Below are positions 1-6,400 of a stretch of 16,647 nt of DNA, one piece after another. The stretch is taken from contig JAUVLC010000053.1 in assembly GCA_030595925.1 (NCBI GenBank), positions 1-16,647 on the forward strand. Reading direction: 5' to 3'. The notes beneath the pieces were generated by a model, which did no database searches, had not been told where the DNA came from, and was given only the letters and a program-made list of their open reading frames with translations. The stretch comes from Clostridia bacterium. GTDB lineage: Bacteria > CBDUZB01 > JAGLHV01. The position numbers were made by a program, and so were the translations under genes. The stretch's first letter is position 1. Each line of letters begins with the position of its first letter.

Positions 1-421
1 GGGAAGTGCCCGTGATCCTCAGGTTGCCATAGACTCAAATGGGAATGCTCTTGCTGTCTGGGAGCATCATGATGGGACGGTGTATAATATCCAGGCGAAT
101 AGGTATGAATCCGGGAGTTGGCAAACGGCAGGACTTATTGAGACAGATGATACGGGAAGTGCCCGTGATCCTCAGGTTGCCATAGACTCAAATGGGAATG
201 CTCTTGCTGTCTGGGAGCACTATGATGGGACGGTGTATAATATCCAGGCGAATAGGTATGTAGCAGGTGTAGGCTGGCAAACGGCAGGACTTATTGAGAC
301 AGATGATGCGGGAAGTGCCACTGATCCTCAGGTTGCCACAGACTTAAACGGTAATGCTCTTGCTGTCTGGGAGCATGATGATGGGACGAGGTATAATATC
401 GGAGCAAATAGATATGAATAG
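1..421 (+). repeat. Tandem DNA repeat, 153/156-bp unit, about 2.7 copies
   Basis: The word GGGAAGTGCC recurs at 1, 154 and 310, giving periods of 153 and 156 bp. Over their first 105 bases or so, copies 1 and 2 differ at only two positions, both in the CATCAT/CACTAT codons. The 3-bp length difference comes from a short variable block (ESGSWQ versus VAGVGWQ). Copy 3 is more diverged and ends at the stop codon. Near identity at the DNA level implies recent duplication or gene conversion. Confidence 0.9.
2..421 (+). CDS. C-terminal part of a repeat protein (51-52 residue repeats), 5' end outside window
   Basis: The reading frame is open from the first complete codon at base 2 to the TAG at 419-421, so the real start lies upstream of the window. 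The visible 139 residues are two full copies and one final partial copy of a repeat with the core DPQVAIDSNGNALAVWEH, then a DGT.YNI.ANRY block and a W.TA.LIETDD block. The regular D-P-Q-V-A, N-G-N-A and A-V-W pattern looks like blades of a beta-propeller (BNR/sialidase-like) surface or secreted protein; that fold is inference from the repeat length and pattern. The last copy ends directly after the NRY block, so the protein stops at a blade boundary. No catalytic residues are recognisable and I do not assign a function. Adhesion or glycan binding would be a guess from the repeat architecture. Confidence 0.75.
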   Translation, partial: GSARDPQVAIDSNGNALAVWEHHDGTVYNIQANRYESGSWQTAGLIETDDTGSARDPQVAIDSNGNALAVWEHYDGTVYNIQANRYVAGVGWQTAGLIETDDAGSATDPQVATDLNGNALAVWEHDDGTRYNIGANRYE

Positions 422-746
422 TGTTTAAAACAGGAAACTTTTCTCTATCTATTTTCCAACAAAGTTTTGCCATAAGGGTAGGTAAAATTGAGGATGTAGA
501 TGGATTTTAGATGTCGTTCAATGTGTTCTTTGACCCGATTGTTTGTAAACTTCTTGTGTAATTACCCTATAATCTAAAGCCTCCTTTTTTGGCTTTAGAT
601 TATAGGCGATGTCCCCTATTTTTCCTCGACCAAGCCGGTCATTTATCGTATGGGTGCGGCTACTTTGCAATCGATGTATTCCCCGGAAATGACTGCCCAC
701 AGTGCCGGGTTTATCATTGAAGTAGTTGAATAAAATTAAAATTTAC
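422..746. other. Gene-poor interval with a large inverted repeat
   Basis: I see no convincing complete gene here. The main structure is the perfect inverted repeat at 566-606, described separately. A short open stretch at 599-733 on the plus strand would read like protein (it includes a YRMGAATLQSMYSPEMTAHS segment), but it has no ribosome-binding site and is interrupted by a stop at 596-598. It may be a gene remnant or chance. The promoter of the toxin-antitoxin pair starts at 747. Confidence 0.5.
566..606. repeat. Perfect 16-bp inverted repeat with 9-nt loop
   Basis: CCTATAATCTAAAGCC at 566-581 is exactly complementary to GGCTTTAGATTATAGG at 591-606; the loop TCCTTTTTT is at 582-590. No T-run follows the stem on either strand, so it does not look like an ordinary intrinsic terminator. 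It could be a cruciform or hairpin, a mini-element remnant, or a transcript-stabilising structure. Confidence 0.85.
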
Positions 747-775
747 TTGACATTACGTACATAATATGGTACGCT
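747..775 (+). promoter_or_regulatory. Promoter of the YefM-YoeB-type operon with palindromic operator
   Basis: TTGACA at 747-752 is followed 17 nt later by TACGCT at 770-775, a weak -10. A 5-bp inverted repeat CGTAC-N8-GTACG (756-760 and 769-773) sits between and over the -10 box. A palindrome at this place is what antitoxin autoregulation would need: YefM/Phd antitoxins repress their own operons through short palindromes. The ribosome-binding site AGGAGGT (782-788) is strong. Confidence 0.55.
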
Positions 776-795
776 TTAAATAGGAGGTAATTAAA

Positions 796-1038
796 ATGAC
801 AGTACTTACAGTTAGTAAAGCAAGAGCAAATTTATATAAGTTGTTGGATAAAGTAGCTGAAGCGCATAAGCCAATACAAATTATCGGAAAAAGACATAAT
901 GCTGTTTTAATTGCGGAAGAGGATTGGCTTGCAATCAATGAAACAGTATATCTGCTTTCCATTCCGGGAATGAGAAAATCTATTCTCAAAGGATTAAAAA
1001 CTCCTCTTAAGAAATGCGATAAAAAGTTAAAATGGTAA
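796..1038 (+). CDS. Phd/YefM-family antitoxin
   Basis: This 80-residue protein matches the Phd/YefM antitoxin family in size and start: MTVLTVSKARANLYKLLDKV, then an IQIIGKRHNAVLIAEEDW block typical of the N-terminal DNA-binding dimer domain. The C-terminal part (from about residue 50) is basic and would be the flexible segment that wraps the toxin. In this family the antitoxin neutralises a YoeB-like mRNA interferase and represses the operon, alone or in complex with toxin. The start is fixed by AGGAGGT seven bases upstream. Its stop overlaps the toxin start by 7 nt (ATGGTAA at 1032-1038), which implies translational coupling. The family call is clear; whether it is nearer YefM, Axe or another branch is not. 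Confidence 0.9.
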   Translation: MTVLTVSKARANLYKLLDKVAEAHKPIQIIGKRHNAVLIAEEDWLAINETVYLLSIPGMRKSILKGLKTPLKKCDKKLKW

Positions 1039-1298
1039 AGTGGAAACTGGTTTATACAAAACAAGCACAAAAAGATGCAAAAAAACTTTCTTTTGCAGGA
1101 TTACGTCAAAAAGCAGAAACTCTTCTTGAAATCTTAGAAAAAAACCCTTTTCAAGTTCCCCCTCCGTTAGAAAAATTAGTAGGTGATCTCGAAGGAGCTT
1201 ATTCCCGGAGAATAAATATTCAACATCGACTGATATATCAAGTTATAAAGCAATATAAAAAGATAAAAATTATTCGTATGTGGACACATTATGAATAA
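1032..1298 (+). CDS. Txe/YoeB-family toxin (ribosome-dependent mRNA interferase)
   Basis: This 88-residue basic protein follows the antitoxin with a 7-nt overlap. It has the Txe/YoeB layout: an N-terminal helix pair rich in Lys, then NPFQVPPPLEKL, then GAYSRRINIQHRLIYQV, and the end RMWTHYE. By alignment from memory with E. coli YoeB, catalytic Glu46, Arg65 and His83-Tyr84 correspond to Glu47, Arg66 and His86-Tyr87 here, so the toxin looks intact. Family members cleave mRNA in the ribosomal A site when the labile antitoxin is degraded, arresting translation. Length is normal for the family (about 84-90). The pair probably works as a stress, stabilisation or anti-phage module; its place in an accessory region fits stabilisation, which is inference. 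Confidence 0.92.
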   Translation: MVKWKLVYTKQAQKDAKKLSFAGLRQKAETLLEILEKNPFQVPPPLEKLVGDLEGAYSRRINIQHRLIYQVIKQYKKIKIIRMWTHYE

Positions 1299-1430
1299 TC
1301 AGTTTTAGTTTATGTCTTAGAGGACATACTACCCTGATTTTGATATAGTCCGTATAAAAACAAATAGATTGACAGATATTTTGCCTTATTAGAGAGAATA
1401 TTTGTTTTTTTATTGCATAATATGCAAAAA

Positions 1431-1490
1431 TATAGTAACTTAAAAGCATAGCGAAAAATACAATAAAATAATAGCTTTGTCTATTAATTG
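1431..1490 (+). promoter_or_regulatory. Three-block leader motif, copy A
   Basis: The first block is AAAAATATAGTAAC (1427-1440 region, TATAGTAA from 1431). AATAAAATA follows 31 nt after the first TATAG base, and ATTAATTG at offset 52. The same three blocks at almost the same spacing occur at 6401 and 7008. Here it ends 36 nt before the start of the gene at 1526. TATAGT could be a -10 box, but no good -35 lies at the right distance. The role is unknown. Confidence 0.45.
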
Positions 1491-1525
1491 TTAGCTCAAA
1501 AATATAATATAATTGGAAAATTTTA

Positions 1526-2212
1526 ATGACAGGTTTTAGGGTTGACTTTTCAATATTATTAAAACACGTATCTGATTATTGGGCTAAACATATAAGGCAA
1601 CGGGATGAGCTAATAAGGAAATTATTTAACCTCGTTATTGATATTTCAGTTTGTGGTTATCATAAACAAGAATCACAAGCGGAAAATAAATACAAAATTA
1701 TTTTTTCACCTAATTATTATGGATATGGAAATCCACCTCAATATAATGCTTCTCAAATTGTTTCTCGCATTGTTGAAATTTTAAAAGAACATGGGTGGGA
1801 AGTTCCAATAATTGCTAATATTCTCATAAGATTTAAGTTGTTTCTTGAAGATTACAAATGGGAAGAAAGCAAAGACGGAGATAAATTTATTATATTTACC
1901 ATAAAAAAAGATGAAGGTATTGAGGACTTTAGAAAAAAATATCAATATTTTATAGATCAGATGCAGAATTTTATTTATTCGGAATGGTCTCATAAAATTA
2001 CGATATTCAAGAAAATCATATGTTTTACAGTTTTTAGCAGTATTATCACATTAGTAATATTATTTTTATTATTAATAATTTTTATTCCCGATTTATTCAA
2101 ATTCATCATTCAAAATTATGTAGATGGAATTTTTGTTTGGATAATCCTTTTAATTAGTTTAGCGGTGGGGATTTCTATAACATATTTTATTTGTAAAAAA
2201 CAAAAAAAATAA
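1526..2212 (+). CDS. Unknown protein with two C-terminal membrane helices
   Basis: I do not recognise this 228-residue protein. Residues 1 to about 150 are soluble and mixed alpha/beta in character, starting with a charged helix-rich stretch (SDYWAKHIRQRDELIRKLF). A middle part contains SPNYYGYGNPPQYNASQIV, HGWEVPI, and an aromatic-rich DGDKFIIFTIKK strand. From about residue 158 come two strongly hydrophobic helices separated by a short loop (around PDLFKFIIQNYVDGIF), then a basic tail CKKQKK. This predicts an inner-membrane anchor with both ends cytoplasmic. The ribosome-binding site is weak (GGAAAA near 1514). Base composition is even more AT-rich than the neighbours. It lies 60 nt before the DuOB-DUF488 operon on the same strand and could be its membrane partner, but nothing in the sequence proves that. 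Confidence 0.7.
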   Translation: MTGFRVDFSILLKHVSDYWAKHIRQRDELIRKLFNLVIDISVCGYHKQESQAENKYKIIFSPNYYGYGNPPQYNASQIVSRIVEILKEHGWEVPIIANILIRFKLFLEDYKWEESKDGDKFIIFTIKKDEGIEDFRKKYQYFIDQMQNFIYSEWSHKITIFKKIICFTVFSSIITLVILFLLLIIFIPDLFKFIIQNYVDGIFVWIILLISLAVGISITYFICKKQKK

Positions 2213-2272
2213 GCATAACAAATTGATGAAACAAAATTGTATTTAGTTTTGCTATTAAATTAAGAGGGATAT

Positions 2273-2962
2273 ATGGATCACAGTATAAAAACAATTGTAT
2301 GCCTTGCAAATTCCAGGAAAAGTTCTGGCAGATGTATTGCTGGAAAGCTTTTGGATTCCGATAAAATAATTCAAGAATGGATTCGACCGGTTAGTGCACG
2401 CCCAAACGAAGAAATCTCAGAAGATGAAAGACGTTACTCAAATGGGGAAATGCCCCACGTTTTAGACATCATTGAAGTTCCCGTTAAGGAAAAAAAATCA
2501 ACATTGTTTCAGAAAGAAAATTATTTAATTCACGATACATATTACTGGAAAAAGCTTGGAGGGTATAGCAAATCCTTATCAATGATAATAGATTCTCCAA
2601 AGCTTTTATGGAATAAGGATTGCAGCAGTTATTACGGAAAAAATGATAGAGTTTCCAAGTCGTCTGCTGGCTATTTCAATGAATCTCTTTATCTTATAAA
2701 GCCTTTAAATCTTGAAGTGACTGTTAAAATTGAAGGCGAAGAATTTAATAATCCGAAAAGAAAGATTCGTGCAAAATTCAGATATAATAAAATTGATTAC
2801 ATTTTTTTGGTTACCGATCCTAAAATTGAAAAAATGTTTTTGAAACGTGAAAATGGCGAATATCATATAACAAAAGATAATGTATTTTTATGTGTAAGTA
2901 TGGGTTTACCATATCAGGATGGCTATTGCTATAAATTTGTCGCGTCTATAATAGGGATATGA
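2273..2962 (+). CDS. Dual-OB (DuOB)-like domain protein
   Basis: This 229-residue protein resembles the family annotated as dual OB-containing domain proteins. The signs are CLANSRKSSGRCIAG at residues 10-24, WIRPVS at 36-41 followed by EEISEDERRY, HVLDIIEVP at 62-70, QKENYLI at 80-86, a PKRKIRAKFR strand at 161-170, TDP at 181-183, and the end SMGLPYQDGYCYK at 209-221. The match is from memory of the family pattern, not a search. OB folds usually bind nucleic acid or nucleotides, and the family has been discussed in prokaryotic conflict systems. The molecular function is not established. AGAGGG at 2263-2268 serves as ribosome-binding site. The stop overlaps the next start as ATGA, so it is co-translated with the DUF488 genes. 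It could supply target recognition for them; that is inference. Confidence 0.75.
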   Translation: MDHSIKTIVCLANSRKSSGRCIAGKLLDSDKIIQEWIRPVSARPNEEISEDERRYSNGEMPHVLDIIEVPVKEKKSTLFQKENYLIHDTYYWKKLGGYSKSLSMIIDSPKLLWNKDCSSYYGKNDRVSKSSAGYFNESLYLIKPLNLEVTVKIEGEEFNNPKRKIRAKFRYNKIDYIFLVTDPKIEKMFLKRENGEYHITKDNVFLCVSMGLPYQDGYCYKFVASIIGI

Positions 2963-3561
2963 TTATGAAAAAAACATTGTATACAATCGGATACTCACAC
3001 TTTTCTTTATCTGAATTTATTAACGTTTTGAAGATGCACAATGTTAATGCTATCTCAGATGTTAGATCCGTTCCTTACAGCAAATATAAACCAGACTTTA
3101 ATAAAAATGTTTTGGAAAGGGAATTAAAAGAACAAGGAATTGAATATGTATTTATGGGAGATTACTGTGGTGCAAAGATAAAAGATCCTAATTGTTATGT
3201 TGGACAAAGAGTTGATTATTCTCTTGTTGCAAATTCAGATGTGTTTAAGATTGGTATTCAAAGAATTATTAAAGGTCTGGAAAAATTTTCTATAGCACTT
3301 ATGTGTGCGGAAAAAGATCCAATAAGATGTCATAGGATGATTCTTGTTTCAAAAAATATCAAAATAGAACATTCAGATATTTTCCATATTGGGTCAAAGG
3401 GCTATTTAGAGGAGAATCTTTTTGCAGAGAAAAGATTAATGACTTTGTTTGGGTTGGATGAACCAAATTTTCTTTTTTCTGAAAAAGAACGTGTGGAAGA
3501 AGCTTATAAAAAACAAGCTATGAATATTTCGTTTGAAAAAGAAAAGATAGGAATCTTGTAA
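2959..3561 (+). CDS. DUF488 family protein (first of two)
   Basis: This 200-residue protein has the DUF488 hallmarks: YTIGYS at residues 8-13, DVRSVPYS at 34-41, then CAE at 116-118 and CHR at 124-126, the paired C-x-E...C-H-R motif of the family. The biochemical activity of DUF488 is not established to my knowledge; the conserved Cys, Glu, His and Arg suggest an active or metal site. It has a C-terminal extension of about 60 residues beyond the CHR motif, charged and probably helical. The start at 2959 overlaps the upstream stop by 4 nt; an alternative ATG at 2965 would give a protein starting MKKTLYTIGYS, the usual family start, so the true start may be two codons later. One base separates its stop from the next gene. 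Confidence 0.9.
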   Translation: MIMKKTLYTIGYSHFSLSEFINVLKMHNVNAISDVRSVPYSKYKPDFNKNVLERELKEQGIEYVFMGDYCGAKIKDPNCYVGQRVDYSLVANSDVFKIGIQRIIKGLEKFSIALMCAEKDPIRCHRMILVSKNIKIEHSDIFHIGSKGYLEENLFAEKRLMTLFGLDEPNFLFSEKERVEEAYKKQAMNISFEKEKIGIL

Positions 3562-3562
3562 T

Positions 3563-4012
3563 ATGCTGGATATTATAATATATACAATTGGATTTACAAA
3601 AAAATCGGCACAAGATTTTTTCACAACGATACGAAAAAATAAAATTGATAAGATGATAGATGTTAGATTAAATAATGTTTCTCAACTTGCAGGTTTTGCA
3701 AAAAAAAGAGACATGGAATATTTTCTTAAAGAGATTTGTAACTGTAAATATGAGCATTTGCCCATGCTGGCGCCAACGAAAAAAATATTAGATGGATACA
3801 AAAGAAATCAAATTACGTGGGATGAATATGAAAGGATGTTTTCTGAATTATTGAAAAAAAGATCCGGTATAATTGAGAAGTACTTTTTGTCAACGAAAGA
3901 AAGAAATATTTGTTTGCTATGTAGTGAACCTACTGCAGAAAAATGTCACAGGCGATTGGTTGCCGGGTTTATACAAAGACAGTTAAAAGAAATTAGAGTA
4001 ATACATTTATAA
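3563..4012 (+). CDS. DUF488 family protein (second, shorter)
   Basis: This 149-residue paralogue has the same frame of motifs: YTIGFT at residues 7-12, DVRLNN at 33-38, CSE at 120-122 and CHR at 128-130. It lacks the long C-terminal extension of its neighbour and differs in the middle, with LAGFAKKRDMEYFL and HLPMLAPTKKILDGYK where the first copy has the YSKYKP and GAKIKDPNCY blocks. The two are therefore different DUF488 subtypes, not a recent duplication, and their one-base spacing suggests subunits of one complex. The last base of the stop codon is also the first base of the attC-like site, the classic position of an integron cassette recombination site. Function is unknown. Confidence 0.88.
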   Translation: MLDIIIYTIGFTKKSAQDFFTTIRKNKIDKMIDVRLNNVSQLAGFAKKRDMEYFLKEICNCKYEHLPMLAPTKKILDGYKRNQITWDEYERMFSELLKKRSGIIEKYFLSTKERNICLLCSEPTAEKCHRRLVAGFIQRQLKEIRVIHL

Positions 4013-4085
4013 TTTAACAAATCGCTGCAGTGAACTTTTTCTGCGGCTTTTCCATTCCAAAAACTGCTGATTTTGTTCGTTAGGC
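4012..4085 (+). repeat. attC-like integron recombination site
   Basis: The 74-nt stretch begins with ATTTAAC (4012-4018), matching RYYYAAC, and ends with GTTAGGC (4079-4085), matching GTTRRRY. The flanks of a single-strand hairpin are visible: AACAAATC and GCAGT on the left against ACTGC and GATTTTGTT on the right, then TTTTT against AAAAA, with small bulges (for example GAAC at 4032-4035) and an unpaired centre. That is the imperfect, bulged palindrome recognised by integron integrases, and the size is within the known range. It sits exactly at the end of the DUF488 operon. No integrase and no second convincing attC is in the window, so it could be an isolated or relic site. Confidence 0.55.
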
Positions 4086-4120
4086 ATAATAAATAATTAA
4101 CAAAAGGGAGGAAGAAAAAA

Positions 4121-4771
4121 ATGGAAGAAACAAAAATCAACATGCCGTTATTAGGAGATGAATTTCCGGAACTGAAGGTTCAAACGACACACGGGCCAAT
4201 GAATATTCCGGGTGATTTGAAAGGGAAATGGTTTGTGCTGTTTAGTCATCCTGCGGATTTTACTCCGGTTTGCACAACAGAATTTGTTGCATTTCAAAAG
4301 AGATACGAGGAATTTAATAAGCTTAAGTGTCAATTGATTGGAATGTCCATTGATCAGGTATTTTCTCATATCAAATGGGTTCAATGGATAAAAGAAAAAC
4401 TTGATGTTGAGATTAAATTTCCGATTGTTGCGGCAAATGATTCCGTTGCCTTAAAACTTGGCATGTTGCACCCGGGGAAAGGGACAAACACTGTCCGGGC
4501 AGTATTTATCGTTGATTCGGAGAGTAAGGTTCGTTTGATAATGTACTATCCGCAAGAAGTCGGCCGAAATATGGATGAAGTTGTTCGAGCAGTTAAAGCA
4601 CTTCAAATATCAGATAAACAAGGCGCTATGCCGGCAGGATGGCCGAATAATGAATTGATAGGAGACCGTATTATTATTCCTCCGGCAAAAGATGAACAAA
4701 CGGCCAAAAAAAGGCTGAAGGAATTTGAAGGATATGATTGGTGGTTTTGTCATAAACCGCTTGAAAAATAA
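4121..4771 (+). CDS. Peroxiredoxin, archaeal-type (Prx6-like, ApTPx-like)
   Basis: This 216-residue thiol peroxidase reduces hydrogen peroxide and alkyl hydroperoxides in the cytoplasm. The active-site block is [13 protein letters not shown] with peroxidatic Cys51, Pro44 and Thr48 in PxxxTxxC, and Arg126 in TVRAVFIVD completing the site. The long C-terminal arm characteristic of this subfamily is present: MPAGWPNN, then IIIPPA, and near the end DWWFC with Cys210, which aligns with resolving Cys213 of Aeropyrum pernix peroxiredoxin. The auxiliary Cys207 of that enzyme is absent. So a two-cysteine mechanism between subunits is likely. Start is set by GGGAGG at 4106-4111. It lies 36 nt after the attC-like site and its codon use is less AT-extreme than the DUF488 genes. 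The family is clear; it was probably acquired from or shared with archaea and anaerobes. Confidence 0.95.
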   Translation: MEETKINMPLLGDEFPELKVQTTHGPMNIPGDLKGKWFVLFSHPADFTPVCTTEFVAFQKRYEEFNKLKCQLIGMSIDQVFSHIKWVQWIKEKLDVEIKFPIVAANDSVALKLGMLHPGKGTNTVRAVFIVDSESKVRLIMYYPQEVGRNMDEVVRAVKALQISDKQGAMPAGWPNNELIGDRIIIPPAKDEQTAKKRLKEFEGYDWWFCHKPLEK

Positions 4772-4799
4772 GAATGATTAAGTGCTTCAAAATTTTGTC

Positions 4800-4845
4800 T
4801 TGACAAACAACCGGTAAGTTAGTAATATACTAACATACTGGAGAG
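4800..4845 (+). promoter_or_regulatory. AbiE promoter with long palindromic operator
   Basis: TTGACA (4800-4805), 17-nt spacer, TAATAT (4823-4828): a good sigma-70 promoter. A palindrome covers the -10: GTTAGTA (4818-4824), ATA, TACTAAC (4828-4834), perfect over 7 bp per arm. It extends outward to 4811-4841 with 12 of 14 positions paired. AbiEi antitoxins repress their operon by binding inverted repeats in the promoter, so this is the likely operator. GGAGAG at 4840-4845 is the ribosome-binding site and favours the ATG at 4853 over 4859. Confidence 0.8.
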
Positions 4846-4852
4846 AATAAAA

Positions 4853-5479
4853 ATGTTTATGAATCTAAGGAAATTAGCGTTAACGGAAGAATTTGATTAT
4901 AATCTTATTGTTTGTGCGTTATCGAAATATAAAAATCCTCGAGTTAAAATAAATGATTTGCTTAAAAAAGGTAAAATAATACGGGTAAAGAAAGGGCTTT
5001 ATGTGTTTGGCCATGAGTTGTCCAGGCAGCCATACTCAAGAGAAACATTGGCAAACCTGATTTATGGCCCCTCATATATTTCTCTTGAATATGCACTTTC
5101 TTTTTATGGTTTGATTCCTGAACGGGTGGAGGCCGTTACCAGTGTTACAAATAAGAGGAAGAAACTTTTTACTACGCCTCTCGGAGTTTTTTCATACCGG
5201 CACATAAATCCTGCTCTTTTTTCATATGGCATAACTCTTTACAAAGTAGATAATTTTCATACAATTTTAATTGCTACTAAGGAAAAGGCTCTTAGCGATT
5301 TGATATATTTCTCAGATAAAATTATTGATGAAAATCGGATGGGAAAATACCTTTTTGAAAATTTAAGAATCGAGGAAGGATATCTTAAAAATTTTAATTT
5401 GCAGAAAGTTAAAAAATTAGCCCAATTATATGGGAAAAATGTTAAAATTTTTTATAAATTGCTTAAGGAAATAAAATGA
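4853..5479 (+). CDS. abiEi: AbiEi-family antitoxin of a type IV toxin-antitoxin system
   Basis: This 208-residue protein has an N-terminal winged-helix domain (about residues 1-65, including DLLKKGKIIRVKKGLYVFG) followed by the AbiEi antitoxin domain: PYSRETLANLIYGPSYISLEYAL, the block AVTSVTNKRKKLFTTPLGVFSY, then ATKEKALSDLIYF at about 142-154. In the studied systems the N-terminal part binds the operator and represses the operon, while the C-terminal part counteracts the AbiEii toxin without forming a stable complex. The next gene overlaps by ATGA (5476-5479), as expected for translational coupling. Length is normal for the family. AbiE systems can abort phage infection and stabilise genetic elements. 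Confidence 0.9.
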   Translation: MFMNLRKLALTEEFDYNLIVCALSKYKNPRVKINDLLKKGKIIRVKKGLYVFGHELSRQPYSRETLANLIYGPSYISLEYALSFYGLIPERVEAVTSVTNKRKKLFTTPLGVFSYRHINPALFSYGITLYKVDNFHTILIATKEKALSDLIYFSDKIIDENRMGKYLFENLRIEEGYLKNFNLQKVKKLAQLYGKNVKIFYKLLKEIK

Positions 5480-6342
5480 ATGATGCAATAAAAATAATGT
5501 TATCCCGGTATAATTGCCGGAGTACGGTTGATTATGAAAATGCTTTGAAGGAAATCATTCAGGAAATAGCACTGCTTGGTTTTTGGCGTTCAAAATTTTT
5601 CGAAAAAGCTTCTTTTTACGGAGGATCGGCGTTAAGAATACTATATGGACTTGATCGATTTTCTGAAGACCTGGATTTTTCACTTTTGAATAGAAATAAA
5701 AAATTTTCACTTATGAGTTATTGTAAGGCTATTGAAAATGAACTGAAAAGCTTTGGGTTTTCTGTAACTATTGAAGAAAAGAAAAAAAAAACACAAACGA
5801 ATATTGATTCTGCCTTTATTAAGACAGGGACATTACAAAATATGATTATGATTGATACCCCCAAATCGGCAATTAAAAGAATACATCCGGGAAAAATACT
5901 AAAAATAAAACTAGAAGTTGATGTAAATCCTCCGCAGGGCTTTCGGGTGGAAGCCAAATACCTTTTTCATCCGGTACCTTTTTTAATTAATACCTATGTT
6001 CAGCCGGATCTTTTTGCAGGGAAATTACATGCGGTCTTATGCAGGTCATGGGGGAATAGGGTAAAAGGAAGAGATTGGTATGATATGGTATGGTTTGTGG
6101 GAAGAGATATAGCGGTTCATTTGAAACACCTTGAAAATAGGATGAAACAAACAGGATTTTTAAAGAAGAATGCCTGTTTAAATGAAAAAACACTAAAAGG
6201 AATGCTTTTAGAAAAGATTAAGACTACAGATTTTGATAAGGCTAAAGAAGATGTTGAAAATTTTCTAAAAGATACTTCATCTCTTAAGCTTTGGTCGGGG
6301 GAATATTTTCGGGTTATTTGCGATAAAATTAAAACCGTTTAA
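5476..6342 (+). CDS. abiEii: AbiEii-family nucleotidyltransferase toxin
   Basis: This 288-residue protein is an AbiEii/AbiGii toxin of the polymerase-beta-like nucleotidyltransferase superfamily. The motifs are intact: GGSALR at residues 49-54, the acidic block DRFSEDLDF at 60-68 (two Asp for metal binding), a third acidic strand KLEVDV at 145-150, Lys183 in PDLFAGKLHAV, and KGRDWYD at 197-203. Family members use nucleotides (GTP in early work, tRNA 3' ends for relatives such as MenT) to modify a target and halt growth. It overlaps the antitoxin gene by 4 nt. No frameshift or motif loss is visible, so the toxin is probably functional. The exact substrate here is not known. Confidence 0.92.
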   Translation: MNDAIKIMLSRYNCRSTVDYENALKEIIQEIALLGFWRSKFFEKASFYGGSALRILYGLDRFSEDLDFSLLNRNKKFSLMSYCKAIENELKSFGFSVTIEEKKKKTQTNIDSAFIKTGTLQNMIMIDTPKSAIKRIHPGKILKIKLEVDVNPPQGFRVEAKYLFHPVPFLINTYVQPDLFAGKLHAVLCRSWGNRVKGRDWYDMVWFVGRDIAVHLKHLENRMKQTGFLKKNACLNEKTLKGMLLEKIKTTDFDKAKEDVENFLKDTSSLKLWSGEYFRVICDKIKTV

Positions 6343-6400
6343 TTCGTATTTAAGTTGTAATTTAAAAAAACAGGGGAGTGTCAGAAAAAAACAAATAAAA

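Noticed and set aside
599-733. Protein-like open stretch of about 44 codons on the plus strand
   Set aside because: It has no ribosome-binding site, a stop just upstream at 596-598, and I recognise no family. It may be a gene remnant but the evidence is too thin for a feature.
1311-1328. Hairpin TATGTC-TTAGAG-GACATA after the toxin gene as a terminator
   Set aside because: The stem has only 6 bp with no T-run; too weak to call.
1490-1496. GTTAGCT as the right box of an attC site, with leader motif A as its body
   Set aside because: It does not fit GTTRRRY, and copies B and C of the motif lack such a box, so the motif is better treated as a separate element.
2213-2260. Second attC-like site after the membrane protein gene (GCATAAC near 2213)
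   Set aside because: The third base breaks RYYYAAC, and no GTTRRRY box closes a matching hairpin before the DuOB gene.
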